From: Xiphydria camelus
Lineage: Eukaryota > Arthropoda > Insecta > Hymenoptera > Xiphydriidae
Length of the DNA: 64,000 nucleotides
Assembly: GCA_963678675.1 (NCBI GenBank)
Contig: OY783191.1
Span: 10,976,115-11,040,114 of the forward strand
Direction of reading: 5' to 3'
This document shows, piece after piece, positions 8,941-20,199 of the stretch (positions are counted from its first letter, which is position 1; each line of letters starts with the position of its first letter). The notes beneath the pieces were generated by a model. That model did not search any database. It saw nothing but the letters and a program-made list of their open reading frames with translations, and was not told where the DNA came from. The translations under genes were made by a program, and so were the position numbers.

Positions 8941-10812
8941 CAAAACATGTAGTTACCAAAATGAAAGTAAATTAAATTATCTATAAAAAATGCTGTATGT
9001 CTTTTCCCGTGCGACCATCTGGTTCGAAGTTATATGGACATCAAAAGCTGGGTATATTATAGGCATTTATTATTTTCTTTATTCTCTAGGCATATTTAAA
9101 AGCAAGCAACTGCTATTATGCTTTCATGATTGCATTTATATTTGTTTTCTATCGGCCAACCCTACTTTTGTTTTATACGAAATGTTTAATTCAAGGTCAT
9201 TAACCCTGTAAGCACCTAGACAAGAAATGTCGGGTGTAAACATCTGGACAGGGAAAGTCGGGCTTTCCCGATCGAGCCTCTCGTTCAGGTGTTACCAAGG
9301 ACGGTCTACCACTTTTTCTCGGGCGTTTTTTAATGCCCGCAATTTCGAGTATTAGGCCAGTCGATAAGTGCATTAATAGCGGGGGCAAATCCGGAACAGC
9401 TGGAATAAATTTTAATGTGTTTTCCTTTGATCAACAAGATACCTATTAATTTTGCATCCTCAATATAAATATTAATGGCCCGGATTTAGCTGCTGTGCTG
9501 AGAAAGGGGCCAAAAAAGAGGAATTTTTTCTGAATGTTATTTGGTTAAGAAATCATATCACATACTTGTACTTGCTTCCACACCACCTAGAGGTAAAGTA
9601 CCCGGCGCGTTTTTTTTTAAGTGGTCTCCCCAATAGGCCTAATCCACTATGCCACCAACTTAGATAGCTAAGTTTCTTTTAAGGTTGTAGGCTCATCAGA
9701 GTTTTTTCGCCTTTTTGATGTTACTAGTTGTTCAATATAACCCTCAATATTATCCTGAATGTCTTCAACATCTATCTCATATTCCGGATCTTGTTTATAA
9801 TGTGCAGAATATTTTATTGATTAGTTTAGATCTCTTTCTACATCGATAGGGAAATTCTCCTCGTCGTCTTTGTCGTCTAAATCGACCACTTCCAAAGTAT
9901 TCGAACAAGATTTACCCTGGCAAAATGCACAGAGTACTGAGCAATACAAACCTGCTTTGCGGCAGCTACAAACTGCATTACAACCTTTAGCGCATTTACA
10001 AGAAATAAGTTTGAGTCATTCTTGGGGAGCTGCGTCTTGTAAAATAGCAATGGGCATTAACCCATTCTTTGAATTTTTCCATCCCCAATCTAAAGCTGAT
10101 TTGTCATTTCCATACCATAGCTGTACCTGATGGTAAGTACGGAAGGAGTGCAAGCGAGCTGCATCTTTTGTTGGCGGTAACGATGCTAAGTTTGGTAAGC
10201 TTTTGCTAATAGATTGTACGAAACACTGATATCTGTATTTATTTAATGAGTCGCATTTTTTGATCCATACAGATAAAGAAGAAATTCTTCTCCAACTTTG
10301 TCCGACGGCCCGAGAACACCTCAGTTCCGAGTGGCAGTTAGGTACAGAGAAGCAAGTTTATGAGGAACCGAATCCCCGTCACGTGCGGGACTTGGACGGG
10401 AAAAGTCGAAATTGCGGGCATTAAAAAACGCCCGAGAAAAAGTGGTAGACCGCCCTTGGTAACACCCGAACGGGAGGCTCGATCGGGAAAGCCCGACTTT
10501 CCCTGTCCAGATGTTTACACCCGACATTCCTTGTCTAGGTGCTTACAGGGTTAATGACCTTGAATTAAACATTTCGTATAAAACAGGAGTAGGGTTGGCC
10601 GATAGAAAACAAGTATAAATGCAATCATGAAAGATAATAGCAGTTGCTTGCTTTTAAATATGCCTAGAGAATAAAGAAAATAATAAATGCCTATAATATA
10701 GCAAGCTTTTGATGTCCATATAACTTCGAATCAGATGGTCGCACGGAAAAACACATACAGCATTTTTTATAGATAATTTAATTTACTTTCATTTTGGTAA
10801 CTACATATTTTG
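8941..10812. mobile_element. DNA transposon with ~408-bp TIRs (left arm)
   Basis: Long inverted terminal repeats lie at 8941-9348 and 10406-10812, nearly identical over about 400 bp. The interior holds a decayed protein remnant with a CXC-type cysteine cluster on the minus strand (9668-10288). The right-arm twin is at 32083-34771 and carries an extra nested element in one TIR. The superfamily is not clear to me. Confidence 0.8.
9668..10288 (-). pseudogene. Transposon protein C-terminus with CXC-type cysteine cluster (left arm)
   Basis: Mirror of 33424-34044. The minus strand encodes LNKYRYQCF, LHSFRTYHQVQLW and DWGWKNSKNG, followed by a cysteine cluster CKCAKGCNAVCSCRKAG and an acidic tail, with in-frame stops. 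This LHS(F/L)R-x-Y-Q-x-x-W / W-G-W / CXC arrangement occurs at the end of an insect transposon-encoded protein whose superfamily I do not know. It resembles a tesmin/TSO1-type CXC domain. Confidence 0.55.
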
Positions 10813-11964
10813 GTATTTCGTCCGCGGAGTTAATTTTATAGATAATTTAAATAAAATTCTTTTCGGAGTGAATTTCACTCCAGACGGGATTAAATTAATT
10901 AAAAATCATCCACTCCGCATTCACTCCGCAAATCATTCCGCATTTAACTCCAGATTTTTTATAAATAATTTAAATAAAATCCTTTTCGGAGTGAATTTCA
11001 CTCCGGACGGGATTAAATTAATTAAAAATCATCCACTCCGCATTCACTCCGCAAATCATTCCGCATTTAACTCCCGATTTTTTACAGTGTACGCAAAACT
11101 AGACATCAAAAAAAAAATCGGTAGTTAAATGCTGAGTGATTTGCGGAGTGAATGCGGAGTGGATGATTTTTAATTACTTTAATCCCGTCCGGAGTGAAAT
11201 TCACTCTGAAAAAGATTTTATTTAAATTATTTATAAAATTAACTCCGCGGATGAAATTCAGATAGGAATCGTTCACAAAATATTAAATTATAATACAAAT
11301 AATACAATTAAATTATTATTATTTTCATTATTACTTTAGTACTAATAATAATATTTTAAAAATATTACAGTATTATTATTACTATTATTATTACTATTAT
11401 TTCATAAAAATATTACTCGTAAAAATATTATTTGCATGACCGTTGTCAAGATTAATGTGAATCATACGACAGTTTTGAGTTCAATGAATTTCTTGTCATT
11501 GAAAATAAAGAGTTTTATTTTTGAAATTAATAAGCCTAATAATTTATCGTTACTAACTCGAGATTAGTGTCTATAGGTATGTTAAATGATCAATTAGTTA
11601 TTGATACCATGTGTATGTGATACTTTAATTTTTCAACTATGTAACATAGTGAATTTTAATTTATTACTGTTATTATTTGCAATTTTCCAGAAAAGAATTT
11701 TTTTGTCAAATACAAATTTATTTCAAGGTTAAGTATTGTATTTAAATGTTTTTGTGAATTTTATTGTATTTAATTGATAATGTGAATTTTTGTGAATTAA
11801 ATCTATATTCACTCCAAAATTGATGCGAAATCACTCCGCAATCAATCCGCTGAAAAAAAACTCCATGTTCACTCCGTCCGCGGAGTTCTTCTTTTTGTCA
11901 CTCCGAAATTTCGAGTGATGGGAGTGAAAATTCACTCCAGATTCTCTCCCGATTTTTTACAGTG
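10813..11964. mobile_element. Element rich in ACTCCG motifs with CACTGTAAAAAAT ends (left arm)
   Basis: The segment is filled with direct and inverted ACTCCG/CGGAGT words. Ends reading ATTTTTTACAGTG occur at 11077-11086 and 11952-11964. CACTG-type termini are seen in CMC-superfamily elements, but no transposase is present, so the class is only suggested. A unit of about 124 bp is tandemly duplicated at 10834-11080; the right arm has one copy. The middle (11280-11420) is an ATT-rich low-complexity tract. No gene is supported. Confidence 0.6.
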
Positions 11965-12535
11965 TATGTGCAACTAGAGTTGATCTAAAGCCCGTTTAAC
12001 CTTCAAGGGTTACTACATTTTATAGCGGTAAAAATCGAATATCCAAACTAATTTAGGACTGCTATTCTATTGAAGAACAATGAGCGGATAAACCCTCCTC
12101 GCATTTGGGCCGTAGACCAGTGTGTTGGAGAAATGCGACACTCCTCGGGACCCTTTGAGCCATAAATTAGATCCGAAAAAGTTCGAGATTCCTGGCCGGG
12201 ACCAGGACCGACCATTTGAGTTTCCTCGGTTCCGATCGGCTTTAAAGCATTGCACCGGAGAGGTCTGCCTGCGCAGGTTACTTATACAGACAAACCTGAG
12301 TTTACATGTGGTCACATGTACACTCAGGTTTGCCTGTATAAGCGACCGGCGCAGTCTTCTTTCGCACCACCCAGGGTACGCAGCTCACTTCACCCACGCT
12401 GTTCACCTCACTCTGAGTCACCGCACGTCACACTGCGTCTCAACGTTCGCTTGGCCTTCAAGTGGTGTCGGTCGACTCTAGTTATATATAGAAACCGGAC
12501 ATGGCAGTGACTGCTCTCGAACGTTCTTCCCATTA
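11965..12535. other. Non-coding flank with a near-perfect 82-bp hairpin at 12271-12352
   Basis: The hairpin arms read GCGCAGGTTACTTATACAG and a matching inverted half around CACATGT. The right arm has it at 30667-30748, and half of the same motif recurs at 47215-47255. Around it is sequence shared with the flank of the tRNA-like module (AAGCGAACGTTGAGACGC). I see no gene. Confidence 0.6.
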
Positions 12536-12641
12536 ATAATATAATAATAATAATAGTAAGCGGTCGGGACGCGAACGTCCCTGAATGCCACCGAAAACAT
12601 GATTGTTTTATTGTAGCCCCGCTATGTTTGAGGAGTATATT

Positions 12642-15600
12642 TTAGATCTGCATCCTGGCCTTTCTGGCCAGTCTGCATATCTCTTCAACTCCCATCTCTC
12701 TAACCCTTTCCAGGCTAGGAAACGCCTCGCCTATCAGGCGGTGTCTAAGAACCCCCAGTGCTGGACAGTCCAGCAGCAGGTGTTGGGCATCTTCCCTCTC
12801 CTTTTCGCAGTACCGGCATCTATCTGTGTCTGAAAGACCCAGGTTCCTGCAGTGAGAGTTGAATCTTCCGTGACCAGTTAGTAGCCTGATCGTAGTGCTC
12901 AGACTCACTCTGTTCATGTTCATCAGTGACCTGGCTCTCTTCTGTGCCAGGCGGGGCATTAAATTCCTCGCCTGTCTGCACGTTTCTAGATTAGTCCACC
13001 AGTAAAGATGATCCCTGTGGAATTTCCTTTTAATTTCTTGCCTGCCCACAGCAAAGGGTACTCCCACCGGTACGAGGTTCTCCTTTCTAGTACCCTCTTT
13101 TGCCAGCTCGTCCGCCATCTCATTACCATGGACTCCCGTGTGTCCAGGGACCCATGCAAGAGTAATCTTGTTGGTTCTTCCTAGTGTCTCCAGCACTTCC
13201 ATAGTATCCCACACAGTCCGAGAATCTGTGCTGGTCTTATGAAGTGCCTTTATAGCAGCCTGACTGTCTGACCAAATATAAATATATTTGTTTACAGTAC
13301 GCTGCTCTGTGAGCAGTTCTAAGCAGCGTCTTATTGCTAAAACTTCTGCCTGAAACCCTGTAGCCTTATTACCCAGGGCAATCCTTACCCTGATGTCTTC
13401 TTGAGGACCAAAGACTCCCGCCCCAAAGCGACCCTCGTACCCCGACCCATCGGTATACCAGTGCTTAACCGTAAGGCCCGGAGTCCTCCTGGTCATTTCC
13501 CAGAGATTTCTTTCAGGCAAGTAAACCTTAAAGGTCTTCCTTATCTGATATCTCCTGGTTGTTTCATCTTGGCTCAAGGTCAAAGATCCTTGGTCAAGTA
13601 TGCCTATCTGGCGTGTGCTGCTCTTGCCCTGGTCCATTCACCAAGGCAGTTCATTGTGTATGCCGAGAGTTCCGCTCTTTCTTTTACTAAAAGATCTAGA
13701 GGTAGCACGTCCAGTGCCACCTCCAGGGCCTCGGTTGGTGTGGTTCTCATCGCCCCTGTTGCAGACCTCAGGAACACGCCCTGGAGGGCCTTCAACCGGT
13801 TTCTTGATTCGATCCTCCCAACCCTCGGCCACCAAACCACTGCCGCATACAGTAATCTTGGCAATAAAACCATTTTATATAGCCATAGACAAGCCTTGGG
13901 ACTAAAGCCCCAGTTTTTGCCCATCGCTCTTCTGCACGCCCATAGCGAGGTATATACCTTCGCAATCTGGCCCGTGATATGTATCTTCCAGTGCAACTTA
14001 GTGTCTAAAACGACCCCTAAGTATTTCTGTGATTTAACATACTTGATGTCTGTCCCCCTAAACCTTAATGGTCTAGGGTACTCCACTTTGTATTTTCTAG
14101 TGAATATCATGGCAGACATTTTCTCCGGGTTCACCGAGAGATTTGTCTTTTTGCACCATCCATCCACTATACTCACGGCACAGCTCATCCTGTCCCTTAA
14201 TACACTTAGAAAGTTACCCCTGATCATCTGCATAGCCGTAGACCAGGAATCCCTCTCCTCTCAGTAGTTCTAAGAGTTCATTCACCACAAGGCACCACAG
14301 TAGAGGTGATAAAACCCCTCCCTGCGGACATCCTCCCAGTGGTCGCCCCCTTACCTCTGTATTCTTTTCCTTGGCGATAACCAACCTGTTCGCCAGCATA
14401 CTTTGAGTCCAGTCTATAAGGGTTTCTGGTAACCCCCTTCTAGACATGACCTCAGTTATCACCTTGTAACCGGTGCGATCAAACGCCCCTTCAATGTCTG
14501 TGAAAAGTGCCATAGCATAGCCTCCTCCCTCTATCTGCTCCTCCACCTTTGCCACGAGGTGATGTAGAGCAGTCTCGGTAGATCTGCCCTCCCTGTAGGC
14601 ATACTGTGCAGGGGATAGAGGTCGTTCCACCAGGTATGTACTTTTGATATGTCTATCCACAAGCCTTTCCAAGGTTTTCAACACAAAGGAAGTTAGACTT
14701 ATGGGTCTGAAGTCCGTCGGCTTAATGCAGCCGTTTTTTCCGGATTTTGGAATGAAGGCGATCCTTGCTTCTCCCCAGACCCTTGGGACTGATCCCAGAG
14801 CGACAGAGCAGCAGCAGTAGCTCTGAGCAGTTTGGTTAGTGGTCCAATTATGACATCTAAACCCCTTTGAAGCATCAAGGGATAAATGCCAATATGCCAT
14901 CTGGTCCTGGTGACTTCAGTGGTTTGAATGTGCTGACAGCCCATTCAACCGCCTGAGGGTATACAATTTTAGCAGCAAGAGTCCAGTTGTGTGCTTTATG
15001 CACAACCCTGTCCTCTCGCTTTCGTTCTTCCGTTTTCTCAAAACCCGGAAAATGTTCTTCTATTAGGAGCTCCAGAATTTCCTCCGTGCTCCAGGCGTAT
15101 TCGCCATTTAGTTTGATTAAACAACCCACCCTGGCGTTGTTTTTCCCTCCTAGTACTTTAACTAGTCTGGAGGCCTCAGCGCATTCCTCAATACTACTGC
15201 TGAAGTCTCTCCAGCCTATTTTCTTAGCATATGCTAGTTCTCTGTTATATTTCCTCTGAAGGGATCTTCTCTCCTCCAGAGCTTTTCTTTTATTGGACAG
15301 GTCTCTGGCATTCCGAACCTTGTTCCAAGCTTTCCTCAGCAGCCTCCTTATTGCAGCCAGCTTATTATTCCACCAATTGACCTTCCTGGTTCCCTTGGGG
15401 ATATATACAGTGCTACTCGCTTCGTATGACAGTCTCAGCGCCTCGGCGAAGCGCTCGGCCGTCACTTCGAGCTGTTTCTTATTACAGAACCGGACAGGTA
15501 CATCTCGGATCCTTTGCTTGAGTTCCTCCACGTACCCATCCCAGTCTGTCTTTTTCGGGTTCCTTTTAGTTCCCTCCCGATACCCTCTCACCGTGAAGAG

Positions 15601-16279
15601 TATTTGGCTGTGACCAGATCCTGAAGGTTCTTTAGACACCCTCCAGTCTCCAACCCAGTCCAATCCTCCCACGGTGCATACGGTGATGTCTAACACTTCA
15701 TGTCTTCTACGATCCATGAAGGTAGGTTCCTTTCCCCTGTTCAGTATCAACAGATCTGAAGCCAGGATGTATTCGTACAGGGTTTCTCCCCTGGCATTGG
15801 TGTCAGTGCTCCCCCATCCCACATGGTATGAGTTCGCATCGCACCCCACCAGGAGTCTACTCTTCCTTTTCCTCACCTCCTCTACAAGGTGTTTAAATTC
15901 CCTTGTAGGTGGGGGTTCCCTTGAATCATATGGCAGATAAGCTGACCCTATGATAAGCTCTTGTTTACCTCCACTCCCGTCTGCTAGGATCACCCTAGCC
16001 ACCGCCAGGTCTCCGCAGCTCAGTTGTGGAATGAAAACAGCCTGTACTCCCTTTACAAGAATGCAGGCTCTGATCTTTTGCTCAGAGTTCGCGTAAAGTA
16101 ATCTCCCGCTTCCCCCCGAGCCCCTTTATAGCACCATCTATTAACCAAGGTTCCTGTATTAGTGCTATGCCTGTGTGCATCTTAGCTAGCTCCTTGACCA
16201 ATATGGCCGAGGCGCTCTTGCTATGATGCAAGTTAATCTGCCCAAAATTGAGCGACAAATGAACCATATCAGGGTTCAC
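12642..16279 (-). pseudogene. Non-LTR ORF2: endonuclease, RT and RNase H (left arm)
   Basis: Fragments in order: APE-type endonuclease (INLHHSKSA, IQEPW, GCDANSYHVGWGS), RT (KSPGPDG, FRPISLTSF, YGYADD), RNase H (WYTDGSGYEG, WSDSQAA, WVPGHTGVHGNEMADELAKE) and a C-terminal CRYCEKE..H..C zinc motif. Frameshifts near 16.13 kb (a G run), 14.91 kb and 14.82 kb are shared with the right arm. Two more are private to this arm: 14 bases are missing directly after YADD near 14225, and one T is missing near 13605. The protein is therefore broken at the RT active site. Confidence 0.88.
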
Positions 16280-17022
16280 TTGCCCGCCTCAGTTGCCTCT
16301 TTATCCCCACCTCGGTTCTTCTCAAGCAACTTTACAGTCGCTCTTTGAGTCCCACAGTGAGGTTTGAAGTTGCAGGCTTCTAGGCACCGCAACGCTTTGT
16401 CATTGACAAGTGCCGAAAGGTGGGTGCTAGTAGCTCCCTTACTTTCACTGCTCTCGTCAATCGTCCAGTCCTCCCTGGCCAATCCTGTATTCTGTTTCAC
16501 CAGAAACAGTATAGCCTCCGAGGATGTCAGTTCCTCATCCTCGACGTGGACCACTACCCTGTGGCGCTTTGGAAGCTCCTCAGTCGAGACCACGCCGAGA
16601 ACGAGATTCCGTATTTTGTTTTCTGGGAATAGGCTTTTCAACCACATCCCAGTTTGCTCGTCGGTGCAGCCTACCACCGCTGCACCGTCTCTTTCCCAAA
16701 TCCCTTCGAAGATGGGCGTCTTTGTACCGTCGGGTATTAACAGGATCTGGGCTTTAATAAGTCTCTTAATCGCTGTCAATTCGTCCGTCGTCAATCGTCT
16801 CTCAGGGTACCCTTCCGGTATAAGGGCCCACCTGATCATTTTTGTCGACTTTTGCGCATATGTTTCCGTCCGAGTCTTTTTCTCAGTCTGTGTCGTACTG
16901 GGGCTGGGTGTATGGTGTTCAGGGGTCATTCGCTTGATCCCCTTCCCACTTCCATCTCTCACTCCGTCTGTAACTGTCCCAGGGGTTATTGGGACTTGTT
17001 TATTCCCTACTCCCCCTTGCAA
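16276..17022 (-). CDS. Non-LTR ORF1 protein (DUF4780-like), left arm
   Basis: A 248-codon frame without stops. The N-terminal 70 residues are polar, with many Thr, Ser and Lys. The middle has LTTDELTAIKRLIKAQ and the pattern around GAAVVGCTDEQTGMWL and LAREDWTI, which resembles the DUF4780 domain found in ORF1 proteins of arthropod non-LTR elements. That domain probably binds RNA or chaperones nucleic acid for the RNP. The stop overlaps the beginning of ORF2, as usual for such elements. This is the only intact ORF of this LINE in the window; the right-arm copy keeps only the last 92 codons. Confidence 0.75.
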   Translation of the reverse strand: MQGGVGNKQVPITPGTVTDGVRDGSGKGIKRMTPEHHTPSPSTTQTEKKTRTETYAQKSTKMIRWALIPEGYPERRLTTDELTAIKRLIKAQILLIPDGTKTPIFEGIWERDGAAVVGCTDEQTGMWLKSLFPENKIRNLVLGVVSTEELPKRHRVVVHVEDEELTSSEAILFLVKQNTGLAREDWTIDESSESKGATSTHLSALVNDKALRCLEACNFKPHCGTQRATVKLLEKNRGGDKEATEAGK

Positions 17023-17430
17023 CTATTTTTTCAGTCGTCGCCTCGCAGCTCCAGTAAGTTTCTGCTTAGCGATTTCCTGTCCACCGTCAGTGTTTTTGTC
17101 ACCCTTCTGGTTCGTTTCCGTCCCAGAAGGTCCCGTATTTAAGTTAAGATTAGTCAATTGGTCCATTTTTCGTCCCACGAGTATCAGACATAGCACGGTA
17201 GCTCACACCTTATGTTTGGGGGGAGCTTTTGGTCCACGACGAGAGCCTTCACGCTCCCGTTGGTGGGTTTATGCACCATTGGAAGCGCCTATCTCTCCCG
17301 TTAACCGATCCTTTCGCGCCATTGAGGCTTTAGTTAGATTGGCCATTCCCCTTATCCGCCACCTATGGACGCGCCCGGCAAGGGAAGCTCAACCCCCCCT
17401 CACATCCGTCAATTGGGCTTTGTAAGTGAG

Positions 17431-18272
17431 GTGCACGGGTTCTTCTCATTAAATTTTATAAAATAATTTGATACTTTCTTTTTCAAAACAGTAGCGATTA
17501 TGATAATAATTAACCATTCATTTTTTATGGAATAATTCGGTACGATTTGCACTGTTTGAAACACCATTATTATATCAATTTTGTTATTTTTTAATTTAAA
17601 AATTGTATGAAGACAGTGCATTCACGATAAATTTACGAAGTGTTTGCACGTCGTTAACACGTTCCATTTCGGACCGATTTTTGAAGACTTTTCGTTGAGG
17701 CCGTGTGGAGCATATACAACTTAATCTATTCTAGTATTATTAGGTTATGTATGTATAAACAGATTTTATAACGCAGAACTTTAGATAACTTTATTCCTGG
17801 AAACTACATTTTTATTCTATAAGCTCTTCATAAGAGAGTACACTGTTCTAGTTATACGATGATTATAAAATCCTTTCATACTTATTGTGTAATGTGTTTA
17901 CTTCTGCGTAAAGTAACAGTCTTATTACTTTTCTTAAGGAACCTCAATACAACTGTTTATACAACTTCCATTACAACTAACTTTTAACGTCGCTAATACA
18001 ATAGCTCTGCAGCTGTATTACAATTTGTATAAGATTCTTTTAAAATAATTTTATAAGGATTATATAAGATGTTAAGCAATTGTTACAAAATTTGTAGACT
18101 TACATTATTTCTTTGTCCTATAATATGAGTTGTAAGAACGTCTATACAACAGCATTACAGAGACCCCTCTATTTTACGACAAAATTGTCTTATTGAGACG
18201 CTTTAAAAAATAAAGTTGTTCTTCAAGCGGCGCTATACAATAGTTATGAAATCATATCGTTCTTTTAGAGGT
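17431..18272. other. AT-rich non-coding stretch
   Basis: There is no supported gene. The sequence contains many words of the type TTGTATAA and TATAAGA; a similar word-rich stretch lies at 59560-59860. The mirror is at 25761-26449, where about 1 kb including 17431-17590 is missing. Confidence 0.5.
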
Positions 18273-18336
18273 CTATTTTGCTAGTTGGGAAGGCTCGGAC
18301 AGTGCTGCCTCCGGCTTTGAAACAGGTCCCGCTGAT

Positions 18337-18690
18337 ATGATCAGCGCAACGGCTGACATTAATGTAGAACCTGATGAGGATTGCATGGCCAGCCTAGAAG
18401 AGAGAGCCAGGATGGAGCTTTCAGCCAGATCCTCTCCGATGAGGACGTCACCCTGTATAGAGGGTGCAGAGGGTTCTTCCCTTAATGTAGAGGCTGAGAT
18501 GGCTGAAATGACCGCTGTGGACTCGCCACTCCTCTCCGCCCAGCAGACGAGCGTTAAGAGGGAAAGGAGGATTAGACGGGCTGGGAAAAAAATGAAACGC
18601 CCGAGAACTCTTCTGATAATAAGGAAGGGAAGGTGGCTCCACCGAAGCACAGTGCGTCGAGTCAATGGAAAATAGGGAAAAAACTCAAAA
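18337..18690 (+). pseudogene. Probable R1-type gag N-terminal fragment (left arm)
   Basis: The 112-codon frame is polar, with acidic and serine-rich stretches followed by KRERRIRRAGKKMKRPR, and becomes readable in another frame after about 18600. Its strand, composition and position directly before a 1.5-kb inserted segment suggest it is the N-terminal part of the gag at 20200-21892. The link is inferred from composition and context, not from a signature motif. Confidence 0.45.
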
Positions 18691-20199
18691 TTCAACTATA
18701 ATGAAGTTTTAGTGATAGAATTTTGTTTAATTTTAATTTAATTCTATATTGAAATATATTTCGTCAAATAAGTAAAATAATATCACATTGTTTAAACTTT
18801 TCAGGTTGCGTTATTACCAATATGACACTCAACTAAAAGAATATTTTTTTGAACTAAATATTGCATTTCTGCGCAAGATATATACTTACAATTAATAAAA
18901 AATTAATTTTTATGAACATTTAGCAGTAAATATTCTGAGTCATCAATCGCATGAATTTTCACTACAAAGAAGGTAGCTTTCAATATCATCATCGAACACT
19001 TTTGTTCGTCTGCGTACAATTTTCCTGTTCATGGAAATACAAGGGTCAGACATCAACAATAGGTTGTTTATTACGTCTTGACAATTATTTAATCTTGAGG
19101 ACTTTCTAGCGTGATTTAATCTAGTGCGTCGAAAAACTTTATGCGTAGCTTCGAGAGCTTCCTCAGATAATTGTCCAATTGATATTTCAAAATATTTCAT
19201 GATTTCAATTTGTCGACAAATTATTTTAAAATTTATTTGGACAATAAACTTTTGCAAATATTTCGAAACTGTAAGAAATGCCACAAAACGGAGAAAATGT
19301 TCGGCCCTCGGGGGAGGAAGATGTTCAACTTTTAGCAGTAACCACATTAACAAATAAAGCTGAACAATAATTTGTTTAAATAATAAACTTATGCAAATAT
19401 CTCGAAATGATAAGAGATACGATGGAATAGAAAAAATATTGGGGTTTCAAAGGGGGTCAAACTTTAAATTATATTAATTTTACCGTAGAAAGCGAATTGA
19501 TAATTTGTTTAAACAATAAACTTATGCACATATCTTGGAGAAATGATGAGAGATACGAGAAAGCGTGTAAAATCTTAAAACGGTACGTAGGAATTCGAAT
19601 CCAAAGCCGCGATTTTATTACCGAATAGTACGAGCCTCGATAGAGGCACGCGGCAAGGAATAAAAAATGCTCTATATCAAAAGGTGGCAGGTACTGGCAG
19701 CTAAATTTTAAATAGGCTAATAAAGGATATTATACTCCGTACGTTGCAATAACAATTTGCTCGACACCACGCGACACTTGTTAGAAAAATCTTCTGAAGA
19801 TAAACAACTTTCACAGAGTTAGAGTAAAATGGGACCTCACTCAAAAGAGCGATTAAAACAATAACAACCGATAAGAGTAACAAGTAATAGGTCGAAAACA
19901 TAGTATTAACCCTAGTGAACAAGATCGACGCCAAAAAACCGATGTTTTTAGGGCAAATTCACATTTTGCATGAAATCGAAATCTCCACGTCGCAAACCTA
20001 TTCTGTGCGTCACGTAGACTGCGCAAACAAGCTGATATTCGGAGCGGTGCTGCACAGATGCTGGTGGAATTTTTCGTAAACAAGTTTTAGTTTCTTGTTT
20101 GGGGACTATTTCTTTTGACCTACGTGTGTTTTAGAACCGTTTTTGTACAACTTGATTTTTTGGGTTTTTTCCATTGGTCGCCGCACTGTGCGAAGGCGC
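18691..20199. mobile_element. 1.5-kb segment inserted in the gag (left arm)
   Basis: This AT-rich segment separates two gag-like blocks on the + strand and carries a transposon-type protein fragment on the minus strand (18943-19353). Near-identical words (AATAAACTTATGCA.ATAT) repeat at about 19365, 19510 and inverted positions. I could not define terminal repeats or a target duplication. Confidence 0.4.
18943..19353 (-). pseudogene. Transposon-derived protein fragment (IGQLSEEALEA type), left arm
   Basis: The 136-codon frame has a C-terminal half with ISIGQLSEEALEATHKVFRR, then SRLNNCQDVINNLLLMSDP. This block (GQLSEEA, then SR, then D(V/I)-x-N-x-LL-x-SDP) recurs in unnamed insect transposon proteins. 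I recognise the block but not its function or superfamily. The first 50 residues are probably not coding. Identical twin at 24680-25090. Confidence 0.5.

Larger units (their letters stand above)
12536..17430 (-). mobile_element. I-group non-LTR retrotransposon, left-arm copy
   Basis: On the minus strand the order is: a GC-richer 5' UTR (about 17430-17023), ORF1 (17022-16276), ORF2 (16279-12642) with endonuclease, RT, RNase H and a C-terminal zinc motif, a short 3' UTR, and a TTA-type tail (12557-12536). This layout, with an RNase H in ORF2 and a trinucleotide tail, fits the I group (I/LOA/R1-like). ORF2 carries several frameshifts, so the copy is dead. The right-arm copy at 26450-30487 has lost its 5' end. 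Confidence 0.88.

Noticed and set aside
13401..14267. 288-codon frame on + within the left LINE
   Set aside because: It is antisense to the RT/RNase H coding sequence, which has clear motifs. The same applies to 16364-17425, which is antisense to ORF1 and its 5' region.
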